This document shows, one piece after another, positions 26,769 to 35,206 of a DNA stretch of 64,000 nucleotides. Numbering within the stretch: the first letter of the stretch is position 1; each line of letters opens with the position of its first letter. The translations under genes were made by a program, and so were the position numbers. The notes under the pieces were generated by a model. That model was given only the letters and a program-made list of their open reading frames with translations, made no database searches and had not been told where the DNA came from. Source of the stretch: Pseudomonas cuatrocienegasensis (lineage in GTDB: Bacteria; Pseudomonadota; Gammaproteobacteria; Pseudomonadales; Pseudomonadaceae); NCBI RefSeq assembly GCF_900110925.1, contig NZ_FOFP01000007.1, positions 1-64,000 on the forward strand, given 5' to 3'.

Positions 26769-26844
26769 GAGCGCGGCTGACGACTGGGCTTCAAGGATCG
26801 GCCATTATCAGGTAACGTTCCTTTCCTAGATGAAACGATTCAGC
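26769..26844. repeat. Right copy of the 76-bp direct repeat (cra-fruB control region)
   Basis: The copy is collinear with 12601-12676 in the same orientation, without gaps (61/76 identical). It begins 20 bp after the amiB stop and ends at the Cra operator of fruB. Confidence 0.85.
26831..26844. promoter_or_regulatory. Cra operator upstream of fruBKA
   Basis: TGAAACGATTCAGC, identical to the site upstream of cra. It lies 131 bp before the fruB start codon, and binding here would repress fruBKA until fructose-1-phosphate accumulates. Confidence 0.82.
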
Positions 26845-26974
26845 AGGCCGTGCTGTCGACTATCCTTAGTGGAAGTTCGGGGCCTGCTTCGCGCGTGGGC
26901 GAGTTTCTGCCCTTCCATGTGCCTTGGTTCCACGGGCTGCCGGTGTCGGCCAAGCCTGCCAGAGGAGTACCGCA

Positions 26975-29839
26975 ATGCTCGAGTTGAACGCTACGCAGAT
27001 CCAGATGGGATGCCAGGCCACGGACAAGCAGCAGGCCCTCGCCCTGTTGGCCGATGCCCTGGTGGCCGACGGGTTGGTCGCCGAAGGTTACCTGGCCGGC
27101 TTGCAGGCCCGCGAGGCGCAGGGCTCGACCTACCTCGGTCAGGGCATTGCGATCCCCCATGGCACGCCGCAAACCCGCGATAAGGTGTTCCACACCGGCG
27201 TGCGTTTGATCCAGTTTCCCGAGGGTGTGGAGTGGGGCGACGGCCAGACCGTGTACCTGGCCATCGCCATCGCCGCGCGTTCTGACGAGCACCTGCGCTT
27301 GCTGCAACTGCTGACCCGCGCCCTTGGCGAGGACGACCTGAGCCCTGCCCTGCGCGAGGCCACTGCTGCCGAACAGATACTTGAGCTGCTGCAGGGTGCT
27401 CCCCAGGCGCTGGCGCTCGACAGCCAACTGATCGGCCTCGGCGTGCAGGCGGAAGATTTCGACGAACTGATCTGGCAAGGCGCACGCCTGCTGAAAAAGG
27501 CCGGCTGTGCTGACGCAGGCTTTGCCAACAGCCTGGCCCAGGGCACGCCGCTGCCCTTGGGCAATGGCCTGTGGTGGCTTAACAGTGATGAGACGGTCAG
27601 CCGCCCCGGCCTGGCGTTCGTCACTCCGGCCACGGCGCTGCGCCATGGCGAACAACCGGTGAGCGGGCTGTTCTGCCTGGCCAGTGTCGGTGAGGCCCAT
27701 CGCCAGTTGCTGGAGCGCCTGTGCGACCTGCTGATCAACGGCCAGGGCGCAACCTTCACCCATGCCACGTCCAGCCGCAGTGTGCTCGAAGCCCTGGGTG
27801 GCGAGGTGGCGCCGGACTGGCCGGCGCTGCGTATCGTTCTGGCCAATGCCCACGGCCTGCACGCGCGCCCGGCCAAGGCGCTGAGTGAAATCGCCCAGGC
27901 CTTCGACGGCGACATCCGCGTGCGCCTGGATGAACAAGCCGCCGGGGTCTCTGCCAAGAGCCTGAGCAAGTTGCTGGCCCTTGGTGCGCGGCGTGGGCAG
28001 ACGCTGATCTTCAGCGCCGAGCCAAGCATCGCCGCCGACGCCTTGCCAGCCATCGAGGCGGCAGTGCGCGAGGGCCTGGGGGAGACGGTCGAACCGCTGC
28101 CGGCTGCCGGCAGTGCGCCTGCCGTCACCCCTGTTGCGCGGGCCACGCCGCTGCCGGCGCCCGAGGCCGGTGCCCGTTTGCAGGCGGTTGCCGCCGCCCC
28201 CGGTATCGCCATCGGCCCGGCGCTGCTGCGCCTGGTCCCGCACCTGGAGTACGCCCAGCAAGGCCAGGGCCGCGAGCACGAGCGTGCGCGACTGGACGAT
28301 GCTCTGGCGCAGATCGAGGCGGATATTCAGCGCCTGGTCGAGGCCAGCGACGAGGCCAGCGTGCGCGATATTTTCGTTACCCATCAGGCCATGCTGCGCG
28401 ACCCGGCCCTGCGTGAGGATGTCGACGCGCGCCTGGCCCAGGACCTCAGCGCCGAAGCCGCCTGGAACGCCGAAATCGAAGCCGCTGCCCAGCAGCAGGA
28501 GGCCCTGCACGATGCCCTGCTGGCCGAGCGTGCGGCGGATCTGCGCGACATTGGCCGCCGTGTGCTGGCGCGCCTGTGCGGCGTCGAGGCGCCGCGCGAG
28601 CCGGACGAACCCTACATCCTGGTGATGGATGAAGTGGCGCCCTCGGACGTCGCCAGCCTCAACCGTCAGCGTGTGGCCGGCATCCTCACCGCCCGTGGCG
28701 GGGCGACTGCGCACAGCGCGATCATTGCCCGCGCCCTGGGCATCCCGGCAGTAGTCGGCGCCGGCGAAGGCGTGCTGGCCCTGGCCCAGGGCACGCCGTT
28801 GCTGCTCGATGGCGAGCGCGGTCTGGTGCGCGTGGCCCCCGATGCGCAGGTGCTTGAGCAAGCCCAGCGTGAGCGCGAGGCCAACCAGCTGCGCCGCGAG
28901 CGTGCCCATGCCGAGCGCCTGCAGCCGGCAGTGACCCGCGACGGTCATGCGGTCGAAGTCGTCGCCAATATCGGCGCCAGCGGTGAGACCGCCGAGGCGG
29001 TCGACCTGGGCGCCGAAGGCATCGGCCTGCTGCGCACCGAACTGGTGTTTATGGACCACCCGCAGGCCCCCGACCAGGCCACCCAAGAGGCTGAATACCG
29101 CCGTGTGCTCGATGCCCTTGATGGTCGGCCGCTGGTGGTGCGCACCCTCGATGTCGGCGGCGACAAGCCGTTGCCGTATTGGCCGATGCCGGCCGAAGAG
29201 AACCCCTTCCTCGGCGTGCGCGGCATCCGCCTCAGCCTGCAGGCCCCGCAATTGCTGGAAACCCAGCTGCGCGCGCTGTTCGCCAGCGCCGATGGGCGCG
29301 CGCTGCGCATCATGTTCCCGATGGTCGGGCAGGTGGAAGAATGGCGCGCCGCGCGCGACATGGCCCTGCGCCTGCGCAAGGAAATCCCGGTGGCCGACCT
29401 GCAACTGGGCATCATGATCGAGGTGCCATCCGCCGCGCTGCTGGCGCCGGTGCTGGCCCGCGAGGTGGACTTTTTCAGCGTCGGCACCAACGACCTGACC
29501 CAGTACACCCTGGCCATCGACCGCGGCCACCCGACGCTCTCGGCCCAGGCCGATGGTCTGCACCCTTCGGTGCTGCGGCTGATCGGCATGACCGTCGACG
29601 CCGCCCACGCCCACGGCAAATGGGTCGGGGTGTGCGGCGAACTGGCCGGTGACATGCTCGCCGTGCCGCTGCTGGTCGGCCTGGGGGTGGACGAACTGAG
29701 CGTGTCGGCGCGCTCCATTGCCCTGGTCAAGGCGCGGGTGCGCGAACTCGACCTCAAGCACAGCCAGGCCCTGGCCCGCGACGCCCTGCTGCTCGACAGC
29801 GCCGCGGCCGTGCGCGCCCTGGTCGAGGAGCAACGCTGA
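26975..29839 (+). CDS. fruB: PTS fructose multiphosphoryl transfer protein (EIIA-HPr-EI fusion)
   Basis: FruB (954 aa) carries phosphate from PEP to the fructose permease within one polypeptide. The order is EIIA-Fru (residues 1-145, phospho-His H62 in GIAIPHGTP), a linker/M region, HPr (residues about 285-370, H296 in HGLHARPAK) and enzyme I (about 400-954, H580 in GGATAHSAIIARALGIPAVV, plus PEP-binding segments LLRTELVFMD and FSVGTNDLTQYTLAIDRGHP). AGAGGAG precedes ATG 26975; the frame is open upstream. Its stop and the fruK start share one base. Regulated by Cra. Confidence 0.96.
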   Translation: MLELNATQIQMGCQATDKQQALALLADALVADGLVAEGYLAGLQAREAQGSTYLGQGIAIPHGTPQTRDKVFHTGVRLIQFPEGVEWGDGQTVYLAIAIAARSDEHLRLLQLLTRALGEDDLSPALREATAAEQILELLQGAPQALALDSQLIGLGVQAEDFDELIWQGARLLKKAGCADAGFANSLAQGTPLPLGNGLWWLNSDETVSRPGLAFVTPATALRHGEQPVSGLFCLASVGEAHRQLLERLCDLLINGQGATFTHATSSRSVLEALGGEVAPDWPALRIVLANAHGLHARPAKALSEIAQAFDGDIRVRLDEQAAGVSAKSLSKLLALGARRGQTLIFSAEPSIAADALPAIEAAVREGLGETVEPLPAAGSAPAVTPVARATPLPAPEAGARLQAVAAAPGIAIGPALLRLVPHLEYAQQGQGREHERARLDDALAQIEADIQRLVEASDEASVRDIFVTHQAMLRDPALREDVDARLAQDLSAEAAWNAEIEAAAQQQEALHDALLAERAADLRDIGRRVLARLCGVEAPREPDEPYILVMDEVAPSDVASLNRQRVAGILTARGGATAHSAIIARALGIPAVVGAGEGVLALAQGTPLLLDGERGLVRVAPDAQVLEQAQREREANQLRRERAHAERLQPAVTRDGHAVEVVANIGASGETAEAVDLGAEGIGLLRTELVFMDHPQAPDQATQEAEYRRVLDALDGRPLVVRTLDVGGDKPLPYWPMPAEENPFLGVRGIRLSLQAPQLLETQLRALFASADGRALRIMFPMVGQVEEWRAARDMALRLRKEIPVADLQLGIMIEVPSAALLAPVLAREVDFFSVGTNDLTQYTLAIDRGHPTLSAQADGLHPSVLRLIGMTVDAAHAHGKWVGVCGELAGDMLAVPLLVGLGVDELSVSARSIALVKARVRELDLKHSQALARDALLLDSAAAVRALVEEQR

Positions 29840-30783
29840 TGGCGCGTATCCTGACCCTGACCCTTAACCCGGCGCTGGACCTGACCGTCAGCCTCGACAG
29901 CCTGACCCTTGGCGCGGTCAACCGCAGCCTGGGGCTGACCCGGCACGCCGCCGGTAAAGGCTTGAACGTCGCCCAGGTACTCACGGACCTGGGCCACAGC
30001 CTGACGGTCAGTGGCTTTCTCGGTGCGGATAACGTCGAGCCCTTCGAGGCGCTGTTCGCCGCCCGAGGCCTGCACGATGCGTTTATCCGTGTACCCGGCG
30101 AGACGCGCAGCAATATCAAGCTGAGCGAGCACGATGGCCGGGTCACTGACCTTAATGGCCCCGGTGTCGAGGTGAGCGAGGCCCATCAAGCCGCACTGCT
30201 CGAGCAGCTCGAACAACTGGTGGCCGGGCAGGACGCCGTGGTGGTCGCTGGCAGCTTGCCGCGCGGTGTCTCGGTCAGTTGGTTCGCCGAACTGCTCCGT
30301 CGGCTCAATGCGCTGGGCGTGCCGGTGGCGCTGGATACCAGCGGCGAGGCGTTGCGTGCCGGGCTGGCCGCGACGCCCTGGCTGGTCAAACCGAATGACG
30401 AGGAGCTGGCCGAGGCCTGTGATTTGCACGATGCCTCGCTGGCGGCACTGAGTGAGGCGGCCAAGCGCCTGCGCGCCAAGGGCGTGGCCCATGTGCTGCT
30501 CTCGCGCGGTGCGGCAGGGGTCAACTGGTACGGCCCGAACGTGGCGCTGCAGGCGCTGCCGCCGCAGGTGCAGGTGGTCAGCACCGTCGGTGCGGGGGAC
30601 TCGCTGCTGGCGGCGACCCTGCATGGCCTGCTCAACGGCTGGCCCGCCGAACAGACATTGAGCCTGGCGACGGCGGTGGCAGCCCAGGCCGTCACCCAAC
30701 TGGGTTTTGGTATTCAGGACCGCGAGCAGCTGGCGCGTTTGCAGGCCGGCGTGACCGTCACGCCCCTGGCTTTAGAACAATAA
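29839..30783 (+). CDS. fruK: 1-phosphofructokinase
   Basis: FruK (314 aa) phosphorylates fructose-1-phosphate to fructose-1,6-bisphosphate using ATP. PfkB-family motifs are visible: TLNPALDLTVSLDSL at the start, GKGLNVAQVLTDLGH near residue 39 and the catalytic GAGDSLLAA with Asp254. The ATG overlaps the fruB stop (TGATG), so it is co-translated. Confidence 0.95.
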   Translation: MARILTLTLNPALDLTVSLDSLTLGAVNRSLGLTRHAAGKGLNVAQVLTDLGHSLTVSGFLGADNVEPFEALFAARGLHDAFIRVPGETRSNIKLSEHDGRVTDLNGPGVEVSEAHQAALLEQLEQLVAGQDAVVVAGSLPRGVSVSWFAELLRRLNALGVPVALDTSGEALRAGLAATPWLVKPNDEELAEACDLHDASLAALSEAAKRLRAKGVAHVLLSRGAAGVNWYGPNVALQALPPQVQVVSTVGAGDSLLAATLHGLLNGWPAEQTLSLATAVAAQAVTQLGFGIQDREQLARLQAGVTVTPLALEQ

Positions 30784-30797
30784 GAGGTCATCCTTCT

Positions 30798-32540
30798 ATG
30801 AATTTGCTGATCGTCACCGCCTGCCCCAACGGCCAGGTCACCAGCGTATTGTGCTCGCGCCTGCTGGACGCCGCCGCCCAGCGTCTGGGTTGGAGCACCC
30901 GGGTCGAAGTGCACGACCCCAAGGCCATCGGCTCGCCCCTGAGTGCCGCCGACATCGCCGCCGCCGAGCTGGTGGTGGTGGTCAAGACCGGCGCCCTGGA
31001 CCTGCAGCGCTTCGTCGGCAAGCGGGTGGTGCAGTCCACGCCGTCCCAGGCGCTGATCGACCCACAGCAGTTCTTGCGCGATGCCGCCGAGCAGGCCGAG
31101 GTGCTTGATGCCCAGGCCATCCAGGCCGGGTTGCCGGCTGAACAGGCGCCGCGTCTGGTGGCGATCACCGCCTGCCCGACCGGGGTGGCGCACACCTTTA
31201 TGGCCGCTGAGGCGCTGCAACAGGCCGCGGCTCAGATGGGCTATGTGCTGCACGTGGAAACCCGCGGCTCGGTGGGCGCGCGCAACCTGTTGGAAGACGC
31301 CGACATCGCTGCGGCCGACGCCGTGCTGCTGGCGGCGGATATCGAGGTCGACACCAGCCGCTTCGCCGGCAAGAAGGTGTATCGCTGCGGCACCGGCGTG
31401 GCCCTCAAGCAACCGCGCGAGACCCTCGAACGCGCCCTGGCCGAGGCTCAGCCGCTGCAGGGCGGAGCGGGCAACGACGCAAGCCAGTCGGCGGCTGGCA
31501 GCAGCCAAGCCGGGCCGTACAAACACCTGCTGACCGGCGTGTCTTTTATGCTGCCGATGGTGGTCGCCGGCGGGCTGCTGATTGCCCTGTCGTTCGTCTT
31601 CGGCATCGAAGCGTTCAAGGAGGAGGGCACCCTGGCCGCCGCGCTGATGCAGATCGGCGGTGATGCTGCGTTCAAACTGATGGTGCCGGTGCTGGCCGGT
31701 TATATCGCCTACTCCATTGCCGACCGTCCCGGCCTGGCGCCGGGGATGATTGGCGGGCTACTGGCCAGCAGCCTGGGGGCCGGTTTTATCGGCGGCATAG
31801 TCGCGGGCTTTCTCGCCGGCTATGCGGCCAAGGCGATTGCCCGTTGGGTGCAACTGCCGGCAAGCGTCGAAGCGCTCAAACCGATTCTGATCATTCCGCT
31901 GCTGGCCAGCCTGTTTACCGGCCTGGTGATGATCTACGTGGTCGGCAAACCGGTGGCCGGCATGCTCGCCGGGCTGACCACCTTCCTCGACAGCATGGGC
32001 AGCACCAACGCCATCCTGCTCGGCTTGCTGCTCGGCGCGATGATGTGCGTCGACCTTGGCGGGCCGATCAACAAGGCCGCCTATGCCTTCTCGGTCGGCC
32101 TGCTGGCCTCGCAAAGCTACGCACCCATGGCCGCGACCATGGCTGCCGGCATGGTGCCGCCCATCGGCATGGCCATTGCCACCCTGCTGGCGCGACGCAA
32201 GTTTGCCCAGAGTGAGCGCGAGGCCGGCAAGGCCGCCGGGGTACTGGGGCTGTGCTTTATCTCCGAAGGCGCAATCCCGTTTGCCGCCAAGGACCCGTTG
32301 CGGGTGATCCCGGCCAGCATCGCCGGCGGCGCGCTGACCGGGGCGCTGTCGATGTACTTCGGCTGCAAACTGATGGCGCCCCACGGCGGCCTGTTCGTGC
32401 TGCTGATCCCCAACGCGATCAACCACGCGCTGCTGTATTTGCTGGCCATCGTCGCCGGTAGCCTGCTCACCGGCGTGGTCTATGCCGTGATCAAGCGGCC
32501 GGATGTCCAGCCGCTGACGGTGGGTGCAGCAACGGCGTAG
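30798..32540 (+). CDS. fruA: PTS fructose transporter subunit EIIB'BC
   Basis: FruA (580 aa) takes up fructose and phosphorylates it to fructose-1-phosphate. It has a degenerate N-terminal B' domain (TACPNGQVTS near residue 8), a true EIIB domain with the phosphorylated Cys126 in ITACPTGVAHTFMAAEAL, and an EIIC membrane domain from about 235 (HLLTGVSFMLPMVVAGGLLI, GGPINKAAYAFSVGLL, ISEGAIPFAAKDPLRVIPAS). It is the last gene of fruBKA; the gap from fruK is 14 bp. Confidence 0.96.
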   Translation: MNLLIVTACPNGQVTSVLCSRLLDAAAQRLGWSTRVEVHDPKAIGSPLSAADIAAAELVVVVKTGALDLQRFVGKRVVQSTPSQALIDPQQFLRDAAEQAEVLDAQAIQAGLPAEQAPRLVAITACPTGVAHTFMAAEALQQAAAQMGYVLHVETRGSVGARNLLEDADIAAADAVLLAADIEVDTSRFAGKKVYRCGTGVALKQPRETLERALAEAQPLQGGAGNDASQSAAGSSQAGPYKHLLTGVSFMLPMVVAGGLLIALSFVFGIEAFKEEGTLAAALMQIGGDAAFKLMVPVLAGYIAYSIADRPGLAPGMIGGLLASSLGAGFIGGIVAGFLAGYAAKAIARWVQLPASVEALKPILIIPLLASLFTGLVMIYVVGKPVAGMLAGLTTFLDSMGSTNAILLGLLLGAMMCVDLGGPINKAAYAFSVGLLASQSYAPMAATMAAGMVPPIGMAIATLLARRKFAQSEREAGKAAGVLGLCFISEGAIPFAAKDPLRVIPASIAGGALTGALSMYFGCKLMAPHGGLFVLLIPNAINHALLYLLAIVAGSLLTGVVYAVIKRPDVQPLTVGAATA

Positions 32541-32551
32541 GCGCAGCTGTG

Positions 32552-32573
32552 CCCGTCTCGCTAGGCGGGTTTT
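32552..32573 (+). terminator. Possible terminator after fruA
   Basis: CCCGTC / GGCGGG (one G-T pair) with a TCGCTA loop is followed by TTTT. Confidence 0.5.
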
Positions 32574-32615
32574 AGCGAATTTTGCAAATGCCAAATTGAC
32601 CGGTGCAGCGCTGAT

Positions 32616-32799
32616 TGTAGGAGCGAGTTTATTCGCGATTGTGCTGCGAATTCCGCGAATAAAGGGCTGATCGCTCCCTTTGCTGCTACAGAGATGCAAC
32701 ACCTAACTCAGCTGCGTGGGAGGGGCCGGGCGGCACTCCGCTTTAGCCGCGACGTTTGCAGTGCCTTCACAATCAATCGCGAATAAATTCGCTCCTACA
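32616..32799. repeat. REP cluster downstream of fruA
   Basis: Outward REP arms at 32616-32639 and 32776-32799 enclose a broken REP (CGCGAATAAAGG, about 32656) and a GGGAGGGGC...TTTAGCCGCGAC unit (32716-32754). The remainder of the 32541-32913 gap shows no gene. Confidence 0.75.
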
Positions 32800-32913
32800 G
32801 AGAGCGACATATTATTTGTGTCGCGACAATAGCCTCTGCAAAGAACTACCCGCAAAGCGTATTTCACGCGACAATCAGCGCCCTTGTGAAGCGATGTGCC
32901 GAGTGACTGACGT

Positions 32914-33726
32914 TTGAATGCCGAGCTGCGCCGCCGCGCCTACCTGAATGCCATGCAAGTGGCCAGTTGGCTGCCCCGTGTCGAACTGCCGTTCGCTGCG
33001 CCCTCGCGGCCCGAATTGCTGGTGCAGCCTGAGCCTGTGGTCGAGTCGCGACCAACGCCTGCTCCTACCCCGCAAGTATCCGCCTCGCCTGTGCCGGCGC
33101 GTGCCGAGGTGCCGGCTGCGGTCACCGAGCAGGTCCGCGAGCGGCCACGGATCGAAGTGCCCAAACCCGGCAGTTCCGCTGCCGCCCGCGAGGCTGAAGC
33201 TGCATCGCCTGTCAGTGAGCCTGCGCCGCGCGAACGCGCCCAGCCGGCACCGCGGTTCTCCTTGCAGTTGCTGCGCGCCGGTGCCTGCGCCGTGCTGGTC
33301 GAGCTGCCCACCGGCGAGCCTTTCCAGAGTCGCGACCCTGCCTATCTGTTGCTCAAGGATCTCCTGCGCGCGGCCGGTCTGCCGGACAGCCCGCAGTTGA
33401 TTGGCGAGCCGGTGCGCTGGCCCCTGCTGGTGCGCGGCAGCATGGATCAAGGCCCCGAGGCGGCCCTGGAATTCGTGCAGAGTTTTATCGCCGCGCGGCT
33501 GGAAGAGCAGGAGCCCTGCAGCTGCCTGTGGCTGGTCGGCATGCCGGCGATTCGCTTTGCCGGCGAAGCCGATGCACACAGCTACAACCGCGAGCTGCAG
33601 ATCGAAGGGCTCGGCGCGGCCTGGGCCTTGCCTGGCCTGGAACTGCTGATGGAAGAGCCTGCACGCAAGGCTGAGTTGTGGCAGGCCATGCGCCGTGTGC
33701 GGCAGCGCTGGTTGACCAGCGTCTGA
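32914..33726 (+). CDS. holD: Probable DNA polymerase III psi subunit (HolD-like), rimI-linked
   Basis: This 270-aa protein lies directly upstream of rimI, where holD lies in E. coli and where the divergent pseudomonad psi subunit is encoded. The N-terminal ELRRRAYLNAMQVASWLPRV followed by ELPFAAPSRPELL resembles the psi N-terminus that binds chi and then carries a core domain. A Pro/Ala/Glu-rich linker covers residues 40-110 and a folded domain about 115-265 (LQLLRAGACAVLVELPTGEP, WPLLVRGSMDQGPEAALEFV). The best start is TTG 32914, as homologues begin with this segment; the ribosome site is weak. Function is inferred from position and the N-terminal motif, not from a catalytic signature. Confidence 0.65.
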   Translation: MNAELRRRAYLNAMQVASWLPRVELPFAAPSRPELLVQPEPVVESRPTPAPTPQVSASPVPARAEVPAAVTEQVRERPRIEVPKPGSSAAAREAEAASPVSEPAPRERAQPAPRFSLQLLRAGACAVLVELPTGEPFQSRDPAYLLLKDLLRAAGLPDSPQLIGEPVRWPLLVRGSMDQGPEAALEFVQSFIAARLEEQEPCSCLWLVGMPAIRFAGEADAHSYNRELQIEGLGAAWALPGLELLMEEPARKAELWQAMRRVRQRWLTSV

Positions 33727-33779
33727 TCCTTTTCCAAGCGGCTCCCGCTGGGCGCCCGCAACCTGTCGAGTGAGTGGCA

Positions 33780-34232
33780 ATGAGTGATGCGATCCGTTTT
33801 CGCCCGATGACCGAGGCGGATATCGAGGCGGTGCTGAAGATCGAGTACGCGGCGTTCAGCCATCCCTGGACCCGTGGCCTGTTTCTCGACAGCCTGAAAA
33901 CCTACGATTGCTGGGTGATGTTCGAGGGCACGCAGCAGGTGGGCCATGGGGTGATCCAGTTGATCCTCGATGAGGCGCACCTGCTCAACATCACCATCAA
34001 GGCCGAAAGCCAGGGCCGTGGCCTTGGCCTGCAACTGCTCGAACACCTGATGCAGCACGCGCGCAGCCGCGGTGCCAACGACTGCTTTCTGGAGGTGCGC
34101 GCCAGCAATCAGAGTGCTTATCGCCTGTACGAGCGCTACGGCTTCAACGAGGTGGGACGCCGTCGTGACTATTACCCGGCGGTGGGCGGCCGTGAAGATG
34201 CGCTGGTGATGGTCTGCCCGCTGTTCGATTAG
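33780..34232 (+). CDS. rimI: Ribosomal protein S18-alanine N-acetyltransferase
   Basis: RimI (150 aa) acetylates the N-terminal alanine of ribosomal protein S18. GNAT-fold motifs are clear: MTEADIEAVLKIEYAAFSHP at the start, the acetyl-CoA loop AESQGRGLGLQLLEHLM, and LEVRASNQSAYRLYERYGFN followed by RRRDYYP. ATG 33780 is chosen over the in-frame GTG at 33774. Synteny with the HolD-like gene supports the assignment. Confidence 0.93.
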   Translation: MSDAIRFRPMTEADIEAVLKIEYAAFSHPWTRGLFLDSLKTYDCWVMFEGTQQVGHGVIQLILDEAHLLNITIKAESQGRGLGLQLLEHLMQHARSRGANDCFLEVRASNQSAYRLYERYGFNEVGRRRDYYPAVGGREDALVMVCPLFD

Positions 34233-34257
34233 CGCCGTTACGCAGGCCCACGTAGCC

Positions 34258-34328
34258 GTAGCCTGGGTCGAGCGAAGCGATACCCGGGGCCTGTTTCCCT
34301 GGGTATCGCGGTGCTCAACCCAGGCTAC
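34258..34328. repeat. Inverted repeat of the GTAGCCTGGGT type
   Basis: GTAGCCTGGGTCGAGCGAAG and GGTGCTCAACCCAGGCTAC are imperfect inverted arms around CGATACCC/GGGTATCG. The same unit is at 46323-46391 and, as a half copy, at 5951-5996. Confidence 0.75.
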
Positions 34329-34423
34329 CTGTTCGCGCTGTTACGCGCAGTGCGAGGCACGCCTGCGTAGGTGGGCGCGAACTTTTTGCTGAACACCCTG
34401 CCCCTGTGGGCGGTCCATAGTGC

Positions 34424-35206
34424 ATGGACAATAAAATTGCGCAGCACCTGGTAACCCTCGACCGTCACGCCTTCTTTTTCGATTTTGACGGCACCCTGGC
34501 CGACCTGCAGCCTCGACCGGAGCTGGTGTTTATCGCCGGCACTCTGCACGCTGCGTTGGCGCAGCTGGTAGGTCGCGCCCCAGTGGCGGTGATTTCCGGG
34601 CGGCCGTTGGTACAACTCGATGAACTGCTCCAGCCCCTGCAATTGCCCAGCGCCGGCGTGCACGGCAGCGAACGGCGCACGGCCGCCGGTGAATACCAGC
34701 AGTTGCAGCTGGACGAAGACTTGCTGGCACATATCGAGCACGAACTGCGCCTGGCCTGCGAACCCTACCCGGAGCTGTTGCTGGAGAGCAAAGGCGTGGC
34801 TTTCGCCCTGCATTACCGTCAGGCGCCAGCGCTGGAAAGCGTGGCTCTGCAGTTGGCCACCGATTTCGTTTCCCTGTACCCAGAGACCCTCAGCCTGCAG
34901 CCAGGCAAGTGCGTGTTCGAGCTCAAGCCCAAAGGCGCAAGCAAGGGCGAGGTGATTCGCGCGTTTATGGCCGAAGCGCCCTTTGCTGGGCGCATACCGG
35001 TATTTTTGGGTGATGACCTGACCGACGAAGCCGGCTTCGAGGTGGTCAATGCTCTCGGCGGGCTGAGCATCAAGGTGGGCGAGGGCGCAACTATCGCCAG
35101 CGCTCGTTTGCCCTCGGTGAATGCGGTGGATGCCTGGCTGCATGCGCTGTTGGAGGTGCGCCCGGTGTCCGAGCTGGGCACCTTGCAGCCGGGAGGCGAG
35201 GCATGA
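34424..35206 (+). CDS. otsB: Trehalose-6-phosphate phosphatase
   Basis: OtsB (260 aa) removes phosphate from trehalose-6-phosphate. It is a HAD-superfamily enzyme with motif I FFFDFDGTLADLQPRPE (nucleophile D20, D22), motif II near AVISGRP, a Lys in the KGASKGEVIRAFM segment and motif IV FLGDDLTDEAGF. The ribosome site before ATG 34424 is poor. Its stop overlaps otsA by 4 bp, giving a coupled osmoprotection operon. Confidence 0.95.
   Translation: MDNKIAQHLVTLDRHAFFFDFDGTLADLQPRPELVFIAGTLHAALAQLVGRAPVAVISGRPLVQLDELLQPLQLPSAGVHGSERRTAAGEYQQLQLDEDLLAHIEHELRLACEPYPELLLESKGVAFALHYRQAPALESVALQLATDFVSLYPETLSLQPGKCVFELKPKGASKGEVIRAFMAEAPFAGRIPVFLGDDLTDEAGFEVVNALGGLSIKVGEGATIASARLPSVNAVDAWLHALLEVRPVSELGTLQPGGEA

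Noticed and set aside
26840..29833. 997-codon open frame on the minus strand opposite fruB
   Set aside because: It mirrors fruB codons in high-GC DNA, is rich in Gln/His/Arg as antisense shadows are, and fruB has all its catalytic motifs on the other strand.
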